Shown piece by piece: positions 7,737 through 16,922 of a DNA stretch of 64,000 nucleotides. This DNA comes from Pseudomonas sp. LBUM920. Its GTDB lineage: Bacteria > Pseudomonadota > Gammaproteobacteria > Pseudomonadales > Pseudomonadaceae. The notes under the pieces are model-generated. The model did no database searches. It was not told the origin of the DNA and saw only the letters and a list, made by a program, of their open reading frames with translations. Numbering within the stretch: the stretch's first letter is position 1; every line of letters begins with the position of its first letter. Position numbers and translations under genes: made by a program. The DNA is taken from NCBI RefSeq assembly GCF_003852315.1, contig NZ_CP027762.1, forward strand, positions 5,189,501 through 5,253,500. The letters are read 5' to 3'.

Positions 7737-9160
7737 AACGACAATACCCCGCCATACAAGCCATATGCCGCCAACCCCGCGCCGGCGACAACGCAGCTGA
7801 AAATGCCTTTTTCCACAGGGGTGAACAAGGGCTGGCCCTGCTCGCGCTTGGCCAGGGCGAACAGAATCACACCGGGCGCATACAGCAGTGCCGACAGCAG
7901 CAGGTATTTCAAGCCGCCGGCATAAAGCAGCCACACGGCATACGCCAGGGCAATCAGGCCCACCAGCAAATCTTGCATGCGCTGGCGGCGGGCGCCTTCG
8001 TAGGTTTCGCCACGCACACTCAACAGCACCGCATAGGCCGCCGACCACAGGTACGGCACCAGAATCATCGAAGACGCCAGGTAGATCAGTGTGGTGTAGG
8101 TGCTGTGGGAAAACAGCGTGATCACCAGAAAGATCTGGATCATCACATTGGTCAGCCACAGCGCGTTGACCGGCACCTGGTTGGCGTTTTCCTTTTTCAG
8201 GAAAGCCGGCATGGTCTTGTCATGGGCAGTGGCATACAGAATTTCCGCGCACAGCAGCGCCCAGGACAGCAAGGCGCCAAGCAAGGACACGGCCAGGCCA
8301 ATGCTGATCGCCATCGCGCCCCAAGGGCCGACGATATGTTCCAGCACGCCCGCCAGGGACGGGTTTTGCAACTGCGCCAATTCCGGCTGGCTCATGATTC
8401 CCAAGGACAACACATTCACCAGCACCAGCAGCGCCAGGACCCCAAGAAACCCGATTACCGTGGCCCGGCCGACGTCCGAACGCTTCTCGGCCCGCGCCGA
8501 ATACACGCTGGCGCCTTCGATGCCGATGAACACAAACACGGTGACCAGCATCATGTTGCGCACTTGATCAACCACGCTGCCGACTTGCGGGTTGCCCAGG
8601 CCCCAGATGTCACGGGTGAAGATATCCGCCTTGAACGCCACACCGGCGATCACGATAAACATCAGCAGCGGCACGATCTTCGCCACGGTGGTGATCTGGT
8701 TGATGAACGCTGCCTCCTTGATCCCGCGCATCACTAGAAAATGCACGGCCCACAACAACAGCGAGGCGCAGGCGATGGCGATCGGCGTGTTGCCCTGGCC
8801 GAACACCGGGAAAAAGTAGCCGAGGGTGCTGAACAGCAACACGAAGTAACCGACATTGCCCATCCAGGCGCTGATCCAGTAACCCCAGGCCGACGAAAAC
8901 CCCATGTAGTCGCCAAAACCGGCCTTGGCGTAGGCATACACCCCGGAGTCCAGTTCGGGCTTGCGGTTGGCCAGGGTCTGAAACACGAAGGCCAACGTCA
9001 GCATGCCCACGGCGGTGATCGCCCAGCCGATCAATATGGCGCCCACTTCAGCGCGTGCAGCCATGTTCTGCGGCAAGGAGAAAATCCCCCCGCCAATCAT
9101 TGAGCCCACCACCAGGGCGATCAGCGCACTGAGTTTGAGTTTTTGGGCCGGTTGCGACAT
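7733..9160 (-). CDS. APC-family basic amino acid antiporter, ArcD paralogue
   Basis: This 475-aa inner-membrane transporter of the APA branch of the APC superfamily has about 12 membrane helices. It carries the family motif VVGSMIGGGIFSLPQNMA near residue 20 and WGYWISAWMGN near residue 95. It is very similar along its whole length to the ArcD at 9606-11033, so arginine/ornithine or similar exchange is likely, but the exact substrate is unproven. ATG 9160 has AGGAG five bases upstream; the GTG at 9166 overlaps that site. It is divergent from arcD and overlaps alkA by four bases. Confidence 0.82.
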   Translation of the reverse strand: MSQPAQKLKLSALIALVVGSMIGGGIFSLPQNMAARAEVGAILIGWAITAVGMLTLAFVFQTLANRKPELDSGVYAYAKAGFGDYMGFSSAWGYWISAWMGNVGYFVLLFSTLGYFFPVFGQGNTPIAIACASLLLWAVHFLVMRGIKEAAFINQITTVAKIVPLLMFIVIAGVAFKADIFTRDIWGLGNPQVGSVVDQVRNMMLVTVFVFIGIEGASVYSARAEKRSDVGRATVIGFLGVLALLVLVNVLSLGIMSQPELAQLQNPSLAGVLEHIVGPWGAMAISIGLAVSLLGALLSWALLCAEILYATAHDKTMPAFLKKENANQVPVNALWLTNVMIQIFLVITLFSHSTYTTLIYLASSMILVPYLWSAAYAVLLSVRGETYEGARRQRMQDLLVGLIALAYAVWLLYAGGLKYLLLSALLYAPGVILFALAKREQGQPLFTPVEKGIFSCVVAGAGLAAYGLYGGVLSL

Positions 9161-9605
9161 GGACACTCCTGAATAACTAACAATTGAGCTGACGACCGTG
9201 CACTCAACTAATTAGTTCAGCGAGTGTAACGTTTATTAAAGACAGCGATAAAACGGTCAAGCTCATAACGTAATGGCATGACAGTTTATATAGTTTAGGT
9301 TTATTTAGAATTTAAATAGGCAGGCACTTTGCCAGCTTCCGGCTATTTGGCAGTCCGTCCCGAAAAAGTTTGCACATTCAGCAAAAGGGGCTAGCTTCAA
9401 AAGTCCACATAAACGCACTAAATGATTAATCACAACGCAGAGCCGCTCTGGGACGCGACTTTGCGAGGAACACTATTGCTCAGGGTTCTTACCCCTAAGT
9501 CATTAATTCACAATGGAATGTGCCAATGAAGTGATCTGAGTCAGCTGTTTGATTAGCGCACGGAATTATTCTGTGGTCTCTCTTCTCCTGCATTGGAGTC
9601 ATGCA
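9161..9605. other. 445-bp divergent intergenic region between the two antiporter genes
   Basis: The region is AT-richer than its surroundings and holds no credible gene. It must contain both divergent promoters. The only site I can propose is the ANR-type box listed at 9531-9544. Confidence 0.7.
9531..9544 (+). promoter_or_regulatory. Candidate ANR (FNR-type) box of the arc operon
   Basis: GTGAT-CTGA-GTCAG matches the TTGAT-N4-ATCAA consensus at 7 of 10 positions. A plausible -10 element (AATTAT, 9564-9569) follows and would place transcription start near 9577, putting the box centre at about -40, the class II activator position. ANR control of arcDABC is established in P. aeruginosa; its application here is inference. 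Confidence 0.45.
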
Positions 9606-11033
9606 ATGTCTGAATCTCCCGGAAAACTTCGATTAGGCGCGCTGGTTGCGCTGGTCGTGGGCTCAATGATTGGTGGCGGGATCTTCTCACTGCCGCAAAA
9701 CATGGCCGCCAGCGCCGATGTGGGTGCGGTGTTGATTGGGTGGGTGATTACCGCCATCGGCATGCTGACCCTCGCCTTCGTGTTCCAGACCCTGGCCAAC
9801 CGCAAACCCGACCTCGACGGCGGCGTGTACGCCTACGCCAAGGCCGGTTTCGGCGACTACATGGGCTTCTCGTCAGCCTGGGGTTACTGGATCAGCGCCT
9901 GGCTGGGCAACGTCGGTTACTTCGTGTTGCTGTTCAGCACCCTCGGTTACTTCTTTCCGATCTTTGGCGAAGGCAACACCCCGGCAGCGGTGATTGGCGC
10001 GTCGGTGTTGCTGTGGGCCGTGCACTTTCTGGTACTGCGCGGGATCAAGGAAGCGGCGTTCATCAACCTGGTGACCACCGTCGCCAAGGTCGTGCCGCTG
10101 GTGCTGTTCGTGTTGATCGCACTGTTCGCGTTCAAGCTGGACATCTTCACCGCTGACATCTGGGGCGTTAAAAACCCGGACCTGGGCAGTGTGATGAACC
10201 AGGTGCGCAACATGATGCTGGTCACCGTGTGGGTGTTCATCGGCATCGAAGGCGCGAGCATCTTCTCGTCGCGGGCGGAAAAACGCAGCGACGTGGGCAA
10301 GGCCACGGTGATTGGCTTTATCACCGTGCTGCTGTTCCTGATGCTGGTGAACGTGCTGTCTTTGGGGATCATGACCCAGCCGGAACTGGCCAAGTTGCAG
10401 AACCCGTCGATGGCCGCCGTGCTGGAGCATGTGGTCGGTCATTGGGGCGCAGTGCTGATCAGCGTCGGCTTGATCATTTCCTTGCTGGGCGCGCTGCTGT
10501 CGTGGGTGCTGTTGTGTGCGGAGATCATGTTCGCCGCCGCCAAGGACCACACCATGCCGGAGTTCCTGCGTAAGGAAAACGCCAACCACGTGCCGGCCAA
10601 CGCCCTGTGGCTGACCAACGCCATGGTGCAGATTTTCCTGGTGATCACGCTGTTTTCCGCCAGCACCTACCTGTCGCTGATCTACCTCGCCACCTCGATG
10701 ATCCTGGTGCCTTACCTGTGGTCGGCCGCTTATGCGTTGCTGCTGGCGGTGCGCGGCGAGACCTACGAAAACGCCCTGCGCGAACGCAAGAAAGACCTGT
10801 TCATCGGCGCCATCGCGTTGATCTACGCGGTCTGGCTGCTCTACGCCGGCGGCGTGAAATACCTGCTGCTGTCCGCCCTGCTGTACGCACCTGGCGTAAT
10901 CCTGTTCGCCAAAGCCAAGCATGAATTGGGCAAACCGATTTTCACCAACGTCGAGAAGCTGATTTTCGCCGCCGTCGTCATTGGCGCCCTGGTGGCTGCC
11001 TATGGCCTCTACGACGGCTTCTTGACTCTGTAA
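9606..11033 (+). CDS. arcD: Arginine/ornithine antiporter
   Basis: This 475-aa APC transporter, first gene of arcDABC, exchanges external arginine for the ornithine made by the deiminase pathway at the inner membrane without energy cost. The signature VVGSMIGGGIFSLPQNMA and about 12 hydrophobic segments are visible. ATG 9606 has GGAG eight bases upstream; alternative upstream starts lack this. Spacing to arcA is 24 bases. The close copy at 7733-9160 on the other strand marks a duplication of this transporter. Confidence 0.9.
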   Translation: MSESPGKLRLGALVALVVGSMIGGGIFSLPQNMAASADVGAVLIGWVITAIGMLTLAFVFQTLANRKPDLDGGVYAYAKAGFGDYMGFSSAWGYWISAWLGNVGYFVLLFSTLGYFFPIFGEGNTPAAVIGASVLLWAVHFLVLRGIKEAAFINLVTTVAKVVPLVLFVLIALFAFKLDIFTADIWGVKNPDLGSVMNQVRNMMLVTVWVFIGIEGASIFSSRAEKRSDVGKATVIGFITVLLFLMLVNVLSLGIMTQPELAKLQNPSMAAVLEHVVGHWGAVLISVGLIISLLGALLSWVLLCAEIMFAAAKDHTMPEFLRKENANHVPANALWLTNAMVQIFLVITLFSASTYLSLIYLATSMILVPYLWSAAYALLLAVRGETYENALRERKKDLFIGAIALIYAVWLLYAGGVKYLLLSALLYAPGVILFAKAKHELGKPIFTNVEKLIFAAVVIGALVAAYGLYDGFLTL

Positions 11034-11057
11034 GTGTTTTCTACTGGAGGATCTGTA

Positions 11058-12314
11058 ATGACCACGGAAAAAGTGAAGTACGGCGTACATTCCGAAGCCG
11101 GCAAACTGCGCAAAGTCATGGTGTGCTCCCCAGGTTTGGCCCACCAGCGGCTGACCCCCAACAACTGCGATGAACTGCTGTTCGATGACGTGCTGTGGGT
11201 GGCCCAGGCCAAGCGCGACCACTTCGACTTCGTCACCAAGATGCGCGAGCGGGATATCGATGTGCTGGAAATGCACAACCTGCTGACCGACATCGTTGCC
11301 ATCCCCGAAGCGCTGGACTGGATTCTGGAACGCAAGATCACCCCAAACACCGTGGGCCTTGGCCTGGTCGATGAAGTCAGTTCCTGGCTGCGCAGCCTTG
11401 AGCCGCGCAAAATCAGCGAGTTCCTGATCGGTGGCGTGTCGGCCGAGGACCTGCCGAGCAGCTTCGGTGGCAAGACCATCGAGATGTTCCGCGACTTCCT
11501 CGGCCACGCAAGCTTCATTCTGCCGCCGCTGCCCAACACCCAGTTCACTCGCGACACCACCTGCTGGATCTACGGCGGCGTGACGCTGAACCCGATGTAC
11601 TGGCCGGCGCGACGCCAGGAAACCCTGCTGGCCTCGGCCATCTACAAATTCCACCCCGAGTTCACCAACGCAGACTTCCAGATCTGGTACGGCGACCCCG
11701 ACCAGGAGCATGGGGCCGCCACGCTGGAAGGCGGCGACGTCATGCCGATTGGCAATGGCGTGGTGTTGATCGGCATGGGCGAGCGCTCTTCTCACCAGGC
11801 CATTGGCCAACTGGCGCGCAACCTGTTCAAAAACAAAGCCGTGGAACGCGTGATCGTTGCCGGCCTGCCCAAATCCCGCGCGGCGATGCACCTGGACACC
11901 GTGTTCAGCTTCTGCGACCGCGACCTGGTCACCGTCTTCCCGGAAGTGGTCAACCAGATCATCCCCTTCACCCTGCGCCCGGATGAAAGCAAGCCCCACG
12001 GCATCGATATCCAGCGGGAGAAAACCAACTTCCTCGAAACCGTGGCCGCAGCACTCAACCTCAAGGCGCTGCGCGTGGTCGAGACCGGCGGCAACAGCTT
12101 CGCCGCCGAGCGCGAGCAGTGGGACGACGGCAACAACGTAGTGGCCGTGGAGCCTGGCGTGGTGATCGGCTACGACCGCAACACCTACACCAACACCCTG
12201 CTGCGCAAGGCCGGCGTGGAAGTCATCACCATCAGCGCCGGTGAACTCGGTCGCGGCCGTGGCGGCGGCCACTGCATGACCTGCCCGATCATCCGCGACC
12301 CAATCGACTACTAA
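11058..12314 (+). CDS. arcA: Arginine deiminase
   Basis: This 418-aa cytoplasmic enzyme hydrolyses L-arginine to citrulline and ammonia, the first step of the pathway. The active-site nucleophile C406 lies in GGGHCMTCPI. Further conserved blocks are FTRDTTCWIYGG near residue 160 and AAMHLDTVFSFCDRD near 275, which carries the catalytic His and Asp. Length and the position of the Cys agree with P. aeruginosa ArcA. The start has a strong GGAGG site after the arcD stop. Confidence 0.95.
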   Translation: MTTEKVKYGVHSEAGKLRKVMVCSPGLAHQRLTPNNCDELLFDDVLWVAQAKRDHFDFVTKMRERDIDVLEMHNLLTDIVAIPEALDWILERKITPNTVGLGLVDEVSSWLRSLEPRKISEFLIGGVSAEDLPSSFGGKTIEMFRDFLGHASFILPPLPNTQFTRDTTCWIYGGVTLNPMYWPARRQETLLASAIYKFHPEFTNADFQIWYGDPDQEHGAATLEGGDVMPIGNGVVLIGMGERSSHQAIGQLARNLFKNKAVERVIVAGLPKSRAAMHLDTVFSFCDRDLVTVFPEVVNQIIPFTLRPDESKPHGIDIQREKTNFLETVAAALNLKALRVVETGGNSFAAEREQWDDGNNVVAVEPGVVIGYDRNTYTNTLLRKAGVEVITISAGELGRGRGGGHCMTCPIIRDPIDY

Positions 12315-12322
12315 CTTTCAAA

Positions 12323-12355
12323 CCTTGGCCGCCGCTCATGAGGCGCCGGCCAAGG
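12323..12355 (+). other. Intercistronic hairpin between arcA and arcB
   Basis: CCTTGGCC (12323-12330) pairs with GGCCAAGG (12348-12355). No T-tract follows, so it is more likely an mRNA processing or stability element than a terminator; it sits between arcA and the arcB ribosome-binding site. Confidence 0.5.
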
Positions 12356-12383
12356 GGATAACCTAAACAGAAGGAGATCCACC

Positions 12384-13394
12384 ATGGCTTTTAATATGCG
12401 CAACCGCAGCCTGCTCTCGCTGATGCACCACACCACCCGCGAGCTGCACTACCTGCTGGACCTGTCCCGCGACCTCAAGCGCGCCAAATACACCGGCACC
12501 GAGCGTCCACACCTGAAGGGCAAAAACATCGCGCTGATCTTCGAAAAAACCTCGACCCGCACCCGTTGCGCGTTCGAAGTGGCGGCCCACGACCAGGGCG
12601 CCCACGTCACCTACATCGACCCGGTGTCGTCGCAGATCGGCCACAAAGAAAGCATGAAAGACACCGCCCGCGTATTGGGCCGCATGTTCGATGCCATCGA
12701 GTACCGTGGCTTTGAACAGGAAATCGTCGAAGAGCTGGCCAAGTTCGCCGGCGTGCCGGTGTTCAACGGCCTCACCGCCGAATTCCACCCGACGCAAATG
12801 ATCGCCGACACCCTGACCATGCGCGAACACAGCGACAAGCCGCTGCATGACATCAGCTACGCCTACCTCGGCGATGCGCGTTACAACATGGGCAATTCGC
12901 TGCTGATGATCGGCGCCAAGCTGGGCATGGACGTGCGCATCGGCGCGCCGAAAGCCCTGTGGCCACACGAGGATTTCATCAAGCAGTGCCAGGCGTTTGC
13001 CGAAGAGAGCGGCGCGCGCATCACCATCACTGAAGACCCGAAAGAAGCGGTCAAAGGCGTGGACTTCATCCACACCGATATCTGGGTGTCGATGGGCGAG
13101 CCAGTGGAAGCGTGGGACGAGCGTATCGAGCAACTGCTGCCGTACCAGGTCAACGCCAAAATGATGAAGGCCTCGGGCAACCCACGCGTGAAGTTCATGC
13201 ACTGCCTGCCGGCGTTTCATAACAGCGAAACCAAGGTGGGCAAGGACATTGCCGCGCGTTACCCGAACCTGGCCAATGGTGTGGAAGTGACCGAAGAGGT
13301 GTTCGAGTCGCCGGCCAACATCGCCTTTGAGCAAGCGGAAAACCGCATGCACACCATCAAGGCGATTCTGGTGTCGGCGCTGGCGGATATCTAA
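12384..13394 (+). CDS. arcB: Catabolic ornithine carbamoyltransferase
   Basis: This 336-aa enzyme phosphorolyses citrulline to ornithine and carbamoyl phosphate. It shows the carbamoyl-phosphate motif STRTR (about 56-60, in EKTSTRTRCAFE), the FHPTQ motif near 138, and the HCLPAFHN motif near 272. The opening MAFNMRNRSLLSLMHHTTREL is typical of the catabolic form. Its placement between arcA and arcC supports the catabolic rather than the anabolic (ArgF) role. AAGGAG precedes the ATG. Confidence 0.94.
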   Translation: MAFNMRNRSLLSLMHHTTRELHYLLDLSRDLKRAKYTGTERPHLKGKNIALIFEKTSTRTRCAFEVAAHDQGAHVTYIDPVSSQIGHKESMKDTARVLGRMFDAIEYRGFEQEIVEELAKFAGVPVFNGLTAEFHPTQMIADTLTMREHSDKPLHDISYAYLGDARYNMGNSLLMIGAKLGMDVRIGAPKALWPHEDFIKQCQAFAEESGARITITEDPKEAVKGVDFIHTDIWVSMGEPVEAWDERIEQLLPYQVNAKMMKASGNPRVKFMHCLPAFHNSETKVGKDIAARYPNLANGVEVTEEVFESPANIAFEQAENRMHTIKAILVSALADI

Positions 13395-13442
13395 CCCAAC
13401 ACCGCTCCCACTGTTGGAACGCAGTCAATGTGGGAGTGCTTC

Positions 13443-13530
13443 TGTGGGAGCTGGCTTGCCTGCGATGCAGACGCCTCGGTATTTCAGATGTACCGAGGTG
13501 ATGCCATCGCAGGCAAGCCCGGCTCCCACA
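13443..13530. repeat. REP doublet inside the arc operon
   Basis: TGTGGGAGCTGGCTTGCCTG and its complement form inverted heads in the arcB-arcC gap. A partial copy (CGCTCCCAC to GTGGGAGTG, about 13404-13439) precedes it. The hairpin may affect the ratio of arcB to arcC mRNA. Confidence 0.86.
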
Positions 13531-13592
13531 TAAGCCCTCTCCCACATTGGGTCCTGTGTTCGCAACCTAGAACTTTCAGAAGGACATTCTTT

Positions 13593-14522
13593 ATGCGTAT
13601 CGTCGTTGCACTGGGCGGTAACGCCCTGCTCCGCCGTGGTGAACCCATGACCGCGGATAACCAACGCGCCAACATCCGAATCGCCACCGAACAGATCGCC
13701 AAGATCCATCCCGGCAACGAGTTGGTGATCGCCCACGGCAATGGCCCGCAAGTCGGCCTGCTGTCGTTGCAGGCGGCGGCCTATACCAGCGTGTCGCCCT
13801 ACCCGCTGGACGTGCTGGGCGCCGAAACCGAAGGCATGATCGGCTACATCATCGAACAGGAATTGGGCAACCTGCTGGACTTCGAAGTGCCGTTCGCAAC
13901 CTTGCTGACCCAGGTGGAAGTGGACGCCAACGACCCGGCCTTCAAAAACCCGACCAAACCCATCGGCCCGGTATACGCCAAAGCCGAAGCCGAGAAACTC
14001 GCCGCCGAAAAAGGCTGGGCCATCGCCCCGGACGGCGATAAGTATCGTCGTGTGGTTGCCAGCCCACGCCCCAAACGCATCTTTGAAATCCGCCCGATCA
14101 AGTGGCTGCTGGAAAAAAACGCCATCGTGATCTGCGCCGGTGGCGGCGGCATCCCGACCATGTACGGCGAGGACGGCAAGCTGCGTGGCATTGAAGCGGT
14201 GATCGACAAAGACCTGTGCTCATCCCTGCTGGCCGCGCAACTGGACGCCGATTTGCTGGTGATCGCCACCGACGTTAATGCGGCCTTTATCGACTTCGGC
14301 AAGCCGACCCAGAAAGCCATCGGCCAGGCCCACCCCGACGACATGGAAAAACTCGGCTTCGCCGCCGGCTCCATGGGCCCCAAGGTACAAGCCGCCTGCG
14401 AGTTCGCCCGCCAGACTGGAAAAACCGCCGTCATCGGTTCACTCTCGGACATCGAAGCCATCGTCCAGGGCAGTGCCGGTACACGCATCAGCACGGCAAA
14501 ACCTGGCATCACCTATCTGTGA
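13593..14522 (+). CDS. arcC: Carbamate kinase
   Basis: This 309-aa enzyme uses carbamoyl phosphate to phosphorylate ADP, giving ATP, the energy-yielding last step of the arginine deiminase pathway. The N terminus MRIVVALGGNALLRRG is the amino-acid-kinase signature. AHGNGPQVGLL near 45 and CAGGGGIPT near 178 are nucleotide and substrate loops of the family. The ATG at 13593 has AAGGA upstream. A longer upstream frame runs through the REP sequence and is not used. Confidence 0.94.
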   Translation: MRIVVALGGNALLRRGEPMTADNQRANIRIATEQIAKIHPGNELVIAHGNGPQVGLLSLQAAAYTSVSPYPLDVLGAETEGMIGYIIEQELGNLLDFEVPFATLLTQVEVDANDPAFKNPTKPIGPVYAKAEAEKLAAEKGWAIAPDGDKYRRVVASPRPKRIFEIRPIKWLLEKNAIVICAGGGGIPTMYGEDGKLRGIEAVIDKDLCSSLLAAQLDADLLVIATDVNAAFIDFGKPTQKAIGQAHPDDMEKLGFAAGSMGPKVQAACEFARQTGKTAVIGSLSDIEAIVQGSAGTRISTAKPGITYL

Positions 14523-14540
14523 AGTAAAGGAGATACGCCT

Positions 14541-14903
14541 ATGGCCACCTTTGAACCCGGTCACTTGCACGTCGAACGTCACGCGCTCAACAAGGATGAC
14601 TACAGCTACAACCTGTGCATCGACTACGAGGTCAGCCAGGACCCAAAGGAAGGCAAGGGAATGCTCTTCAAGCTGCACGGTTCGGTGCAGGGCAAGGACC
14701 TCAAGGAGGAATTCTTTTTGCCCAAGGACCAGGCCTTTGATTTTGCGCGCCATGCGATGAACATCGCGCAGAAATATGGCATGCCCAAGATCGCGACGCT
14801 TAACGGCCAGATGCACAAGCAGTACGACTTGATGTTTGAGGACGTACGGCATCAGCTGGATGTGAAGCCCGGGGATCCGGTCAAGCCCGAGCACTTGGGA
14901 TAA
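14541..14903 (+). CDS. DUF5064-like small protein
   Basis: This 120-aa soluble protein has no signal or membrane segment. It starts MATFEPGHLHVERHALNK and ends PGDPVKPEHLG. I recognise it as the DUF5064-type protein found after arc genes in Pseudomonas; its function is unknown. AAGGAG precedes the ATG, 18 bases after arcC, so it is probably the last gene of the operon. Confidence 0.75.
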   Translation: MATFEPGHLHVERHALNKDDYSYNLCIDYEVSQDPKEGKGMLFKLHGSVQGKDLKEEFFLPKDQAFDFARHAMNIAQKYGMPKIATLNGQMHKQYDLMFEDVRHQLDVKPGDPVKPEHLG

Positions 14904-14931
14904 CACGTTCGCACTGACACAACACCCTCCA

Positions 14932-15021
14932 TGTGGGAGCGGGCTTGCTCGCGAATGCGGTCTTTCAGTCAATGAATCAAGCGACTGGCACACCGCATTC
15001 GCGAGCAAGCCCGCTCCCACA
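14932..15021. repeat. REP doublet
   Basis: Inverted heads TGTGGGAGCGGGCTTGCTCG and complement flank a spacer in the gap between the arc cluster and gcsR. Confidence 0.88.
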
Positions 15022-15087
15022 TTTTGATCTCCCTCAGCGCCAAGGCATACTTGCCGCCTCACGCTCCCCAGAATCGTTAACCGCCCC

Positions 15088-16596
15088 ATGCGTATCCACG
15101 TCAGCTTCATCGACCGCGTCGGCATTACCCAGGAAGTCCTGGCCCTGCTCGGTGGGCGCAATCTCAACCTGGATGCGGTGGAGATGGTGCCGCCCAACGT
15201 CTACATCGATGCGCCGACGCTGAGCGCCGAGGTACTCGAAGAACTGCGCGACGCGCTGTTCAGCGTGCACGGTGTACAGGCGGTCACGGTGGTGGACATC
15301 CTCCCCGGCCAACGCCGCCACCTGCAACTCGACGCCCTGCTGGCCGCCATGACCGACCCGGTGCTGGCGCTGGACAGTGCCGGCAAGATCCTGCTGGCCA
15401 ACCCGGCGCTGATCGCCCTGTACGGCCGCGAGCCGGCGGGGGAAAGCATCAGCGAGCTGTTCAACGACGCGGCGCTGCTGGAGACCTTGCTGGAACACGG
15501 CTTTCGCCTGCCGCTGCGCGAAATCAGCGTCAACGGCCAGACTTTTTTGCTGGACGCCACGCCGATCACCGACGCCGGCGCCCTGCTGACGCTGTACCAG
15601 CCCAACCGCATCGGCGAGCAACTGTCGGCGCTGCACCACGACCATGCCGAAGGCTTTGATGCGTTGTTGGGCGAGTCACCGGTGATCCGCACCCTCAAGG
15701 CGCGTGCGCAGCGCGTCGCGGCACTCGATGCGCCGCTGTTGATCCAAGGCGAAACCGGCACCGGCAAAGAGCTGGTCGCGCGGGCCTGTCACGCCATCAG
15801 CGCGCGCCACAGTGCGCCGTTTCTGGCCTTGAACTGCGCGGCGCTGCCGGAAAACCTCGCCGAGAGTGAACTGTTCGGCTACGCCCCCGGCGCCTTTACC
15901 GGCGCGCAGCGCGGCGGCAAGCCGGGGCTGATGGAGCTGGCCAACCAAGGCACGGTGTTTCTGGATGAAATCGGCGAGATGTCACCGTATTTGCAGGCCA
16001 AGCTGCTGCGTTTTCTCAACGACGGCAGCTTCCGGCGCGTCGGCGGCGACCGCGAAGTAAAGGTCAATGTGCGCATCCTCAGCGCCACCCACCGCGACCT
16101 GGAAAAGATGGTCAGCGAAGGCACCTTTCGTGAAGACCTGTTCTACCGCCTCAATGTGCTCAACGTCGAAGTGCCGCCGTTGCGCGAGCGCGGCCAGGAC
16201 ATCTTGCTGCTCGCCCGCTACTTCATGCAGCAGGCCTGCGCGCAGATCCAGCGCCCGGTGTGCCGCCTGGCGCCGGGCACCTATCCGGCGCTGTTGGGAA
16301 ACCGCTGGCCGGGCAACGTTCGGCAGCTGCAAAACGTGATCTTCCGCGCCGCCGCGATTTGCGAAAGCAGTTTGGTGGACATCGGCGACCTGGACATCGC
16401 CGGCACGTCGGTGGCGCGCCAAAGCGACGGTGAAGTCGACAGCCTCGAACAAGCAGTGGAAGACTTCGAGCGCAGCCTGCTGGAAAAGCTCTACGCCAGT
16501 TACCCCTCGACCCGCCAACTGGCGAGCCGCCTGCAGACTTCGCACACCGCGATTGCCCACCGCCTGCGCAAGTACGGCATCCCAAACAAACCCTGA
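15088..16596 (+). CDS. gcsR: GcsR, TyrR-like sigma-54 activator of glycine cleavage genes
   Basis: This is a 502-aa enhancer-binding protein. An ACT domain (1-75) probably senses an amino acid, and a PAS-like domain (about 80-180) follows. The AAA+ domain has Walker A GETGTGKE near 224 and the sigma-54 contact loop GAFTGA near 268. A C-terminal Fis/TyrR-type helix-turn-helix ends HTAIAHRLRKYGI. In P. aeruginosa the protein in this position, GcsR, responds to glycine and drives gcvH2-P2. Here it directly precedes gcvH, separated by a REP doublet and a promoter region with three palindromes. PhhR is a close relative, but the neighbours argue for GcsR. Confidence 0.88.
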   Translation: MRIHVSFIDRVGITQEVLALLGGRNLNLDAVEMVPPNVYIDAPTLSAEVLEELRDALFSVHGVQAVTVVDILPGQRRHLQLDALLAAMTDPVLALDSAGKILLANPALIALYGREPAGESISELFNDAALLETLLEHGFRLPLREISVNGQTFLLDATPITDAGALLTLYQPNRIGEQLSALHHDHAEGFDALLGESPVIRTLKARAQRVAALDAPLLIQGETGTGKELVARACHAISARHSAPFLALNCAALPENLAESELFGYAPGAFTGAQRGGKPGLMELANQGTVFLDEIGEMSPYLQAKLLRFLNDGSFRRVGGDREVKVNVRILSATHRDLEKMVSEGTFREDLFYRLNVLNVEVPPLRERGQDILLLARYFMQQACAQIQRPVCRLAPGTYPALLGNRWPGNVRQLQNVIFRAAAICESSLVDIGDLDIAGTSVARQSDGEVDSLEQAVEDFERSLLEKLYASYPSTRQLASRLQTSHTAIAHRLRKYGIPNKP

Positions 16597-16612
16597 ACGC
16601 ACTCGATCTATA

Positions 16613-16701
16613 GGTGGGAGCGGGCTTGCTCGCGAAAGCGGTGGGTCAGCTACAGATGTGCTGACTGACACACTGCTTTCGCGAGCAAGCCCGCTCCCAC
16701 A
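16613..16701. repeat. REP doublet downstream of gcsR
   Basis: Inverted heads of the GCGGGCTTGCTCGCGAA type begin 16 bases after the gcsR stop and end 40 bases before the first candidate GcsR site. Confidence 0.87.
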
Positions 16702-16741
16702 TTGGATTGCATGCCAAATCTAGTCTGAGAACGACATCCAG

Positions 16742-16759
16742 CGTACTGAAAGCGCTACA
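16742..16759. promoter_or_regulatory. Candidate GcsR site 1
   Basis: CGTACTG-AAAG-CGCTACA is an imperfect 7-4-7 palindrome, one base before site 2; the right half matches sites 2 and 3 exactly. Confidence 0.55.
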
Positions 16760-16760
16760 G

Positions 16761-16778
16761 CGTAACGATATCGCTACA
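16761..16778. promoter_or_regulatory. Candidate GcsR site 2
   Basis: CGTAACG-ATAT-CGCTACA is a 7-4-7 inverted repeat in tandem with site 1, centre-to-centre 19 bases, which would place two activator dimers on nearly the same DNA face. Confidence 0.65.
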
Positions 16779-16841
16779 ACCCTGTTTTTTGCGCGCCATG
16801 CAAGGCTTTGATCCACATAGGCTTTTTTTCAGCGGCCCAGC

Positions 16842-16859
16842 TGTAGCGAAATCGCTACA
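16842..16859. promoter_or_regulatory. Candidate GcsR site 3
   Basis: TGTAGCG-AAAT-CGCTACA has perfect 7-base arms and resembles TyrR-family boxes. It lies about 99 bases upstream of the inferred start site. Confidence 0.7.
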
Positions 16860-16922
16860 GGCCAATCTTTCCAACTCCTCACCGATTTTATTAAACCGTT
16901 GATTTATAACGAATTAATAACA

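Noticed and set aside
9423..9432. TGATTAATCA palindrome as an FNR site
   Set aside because: Half-sites are adjacent rather than four bases apart.
9873..12272. 799-aa open frame opposite arcD and arcA
   Set aside because: High-GC antisense shadow of two clear genes.
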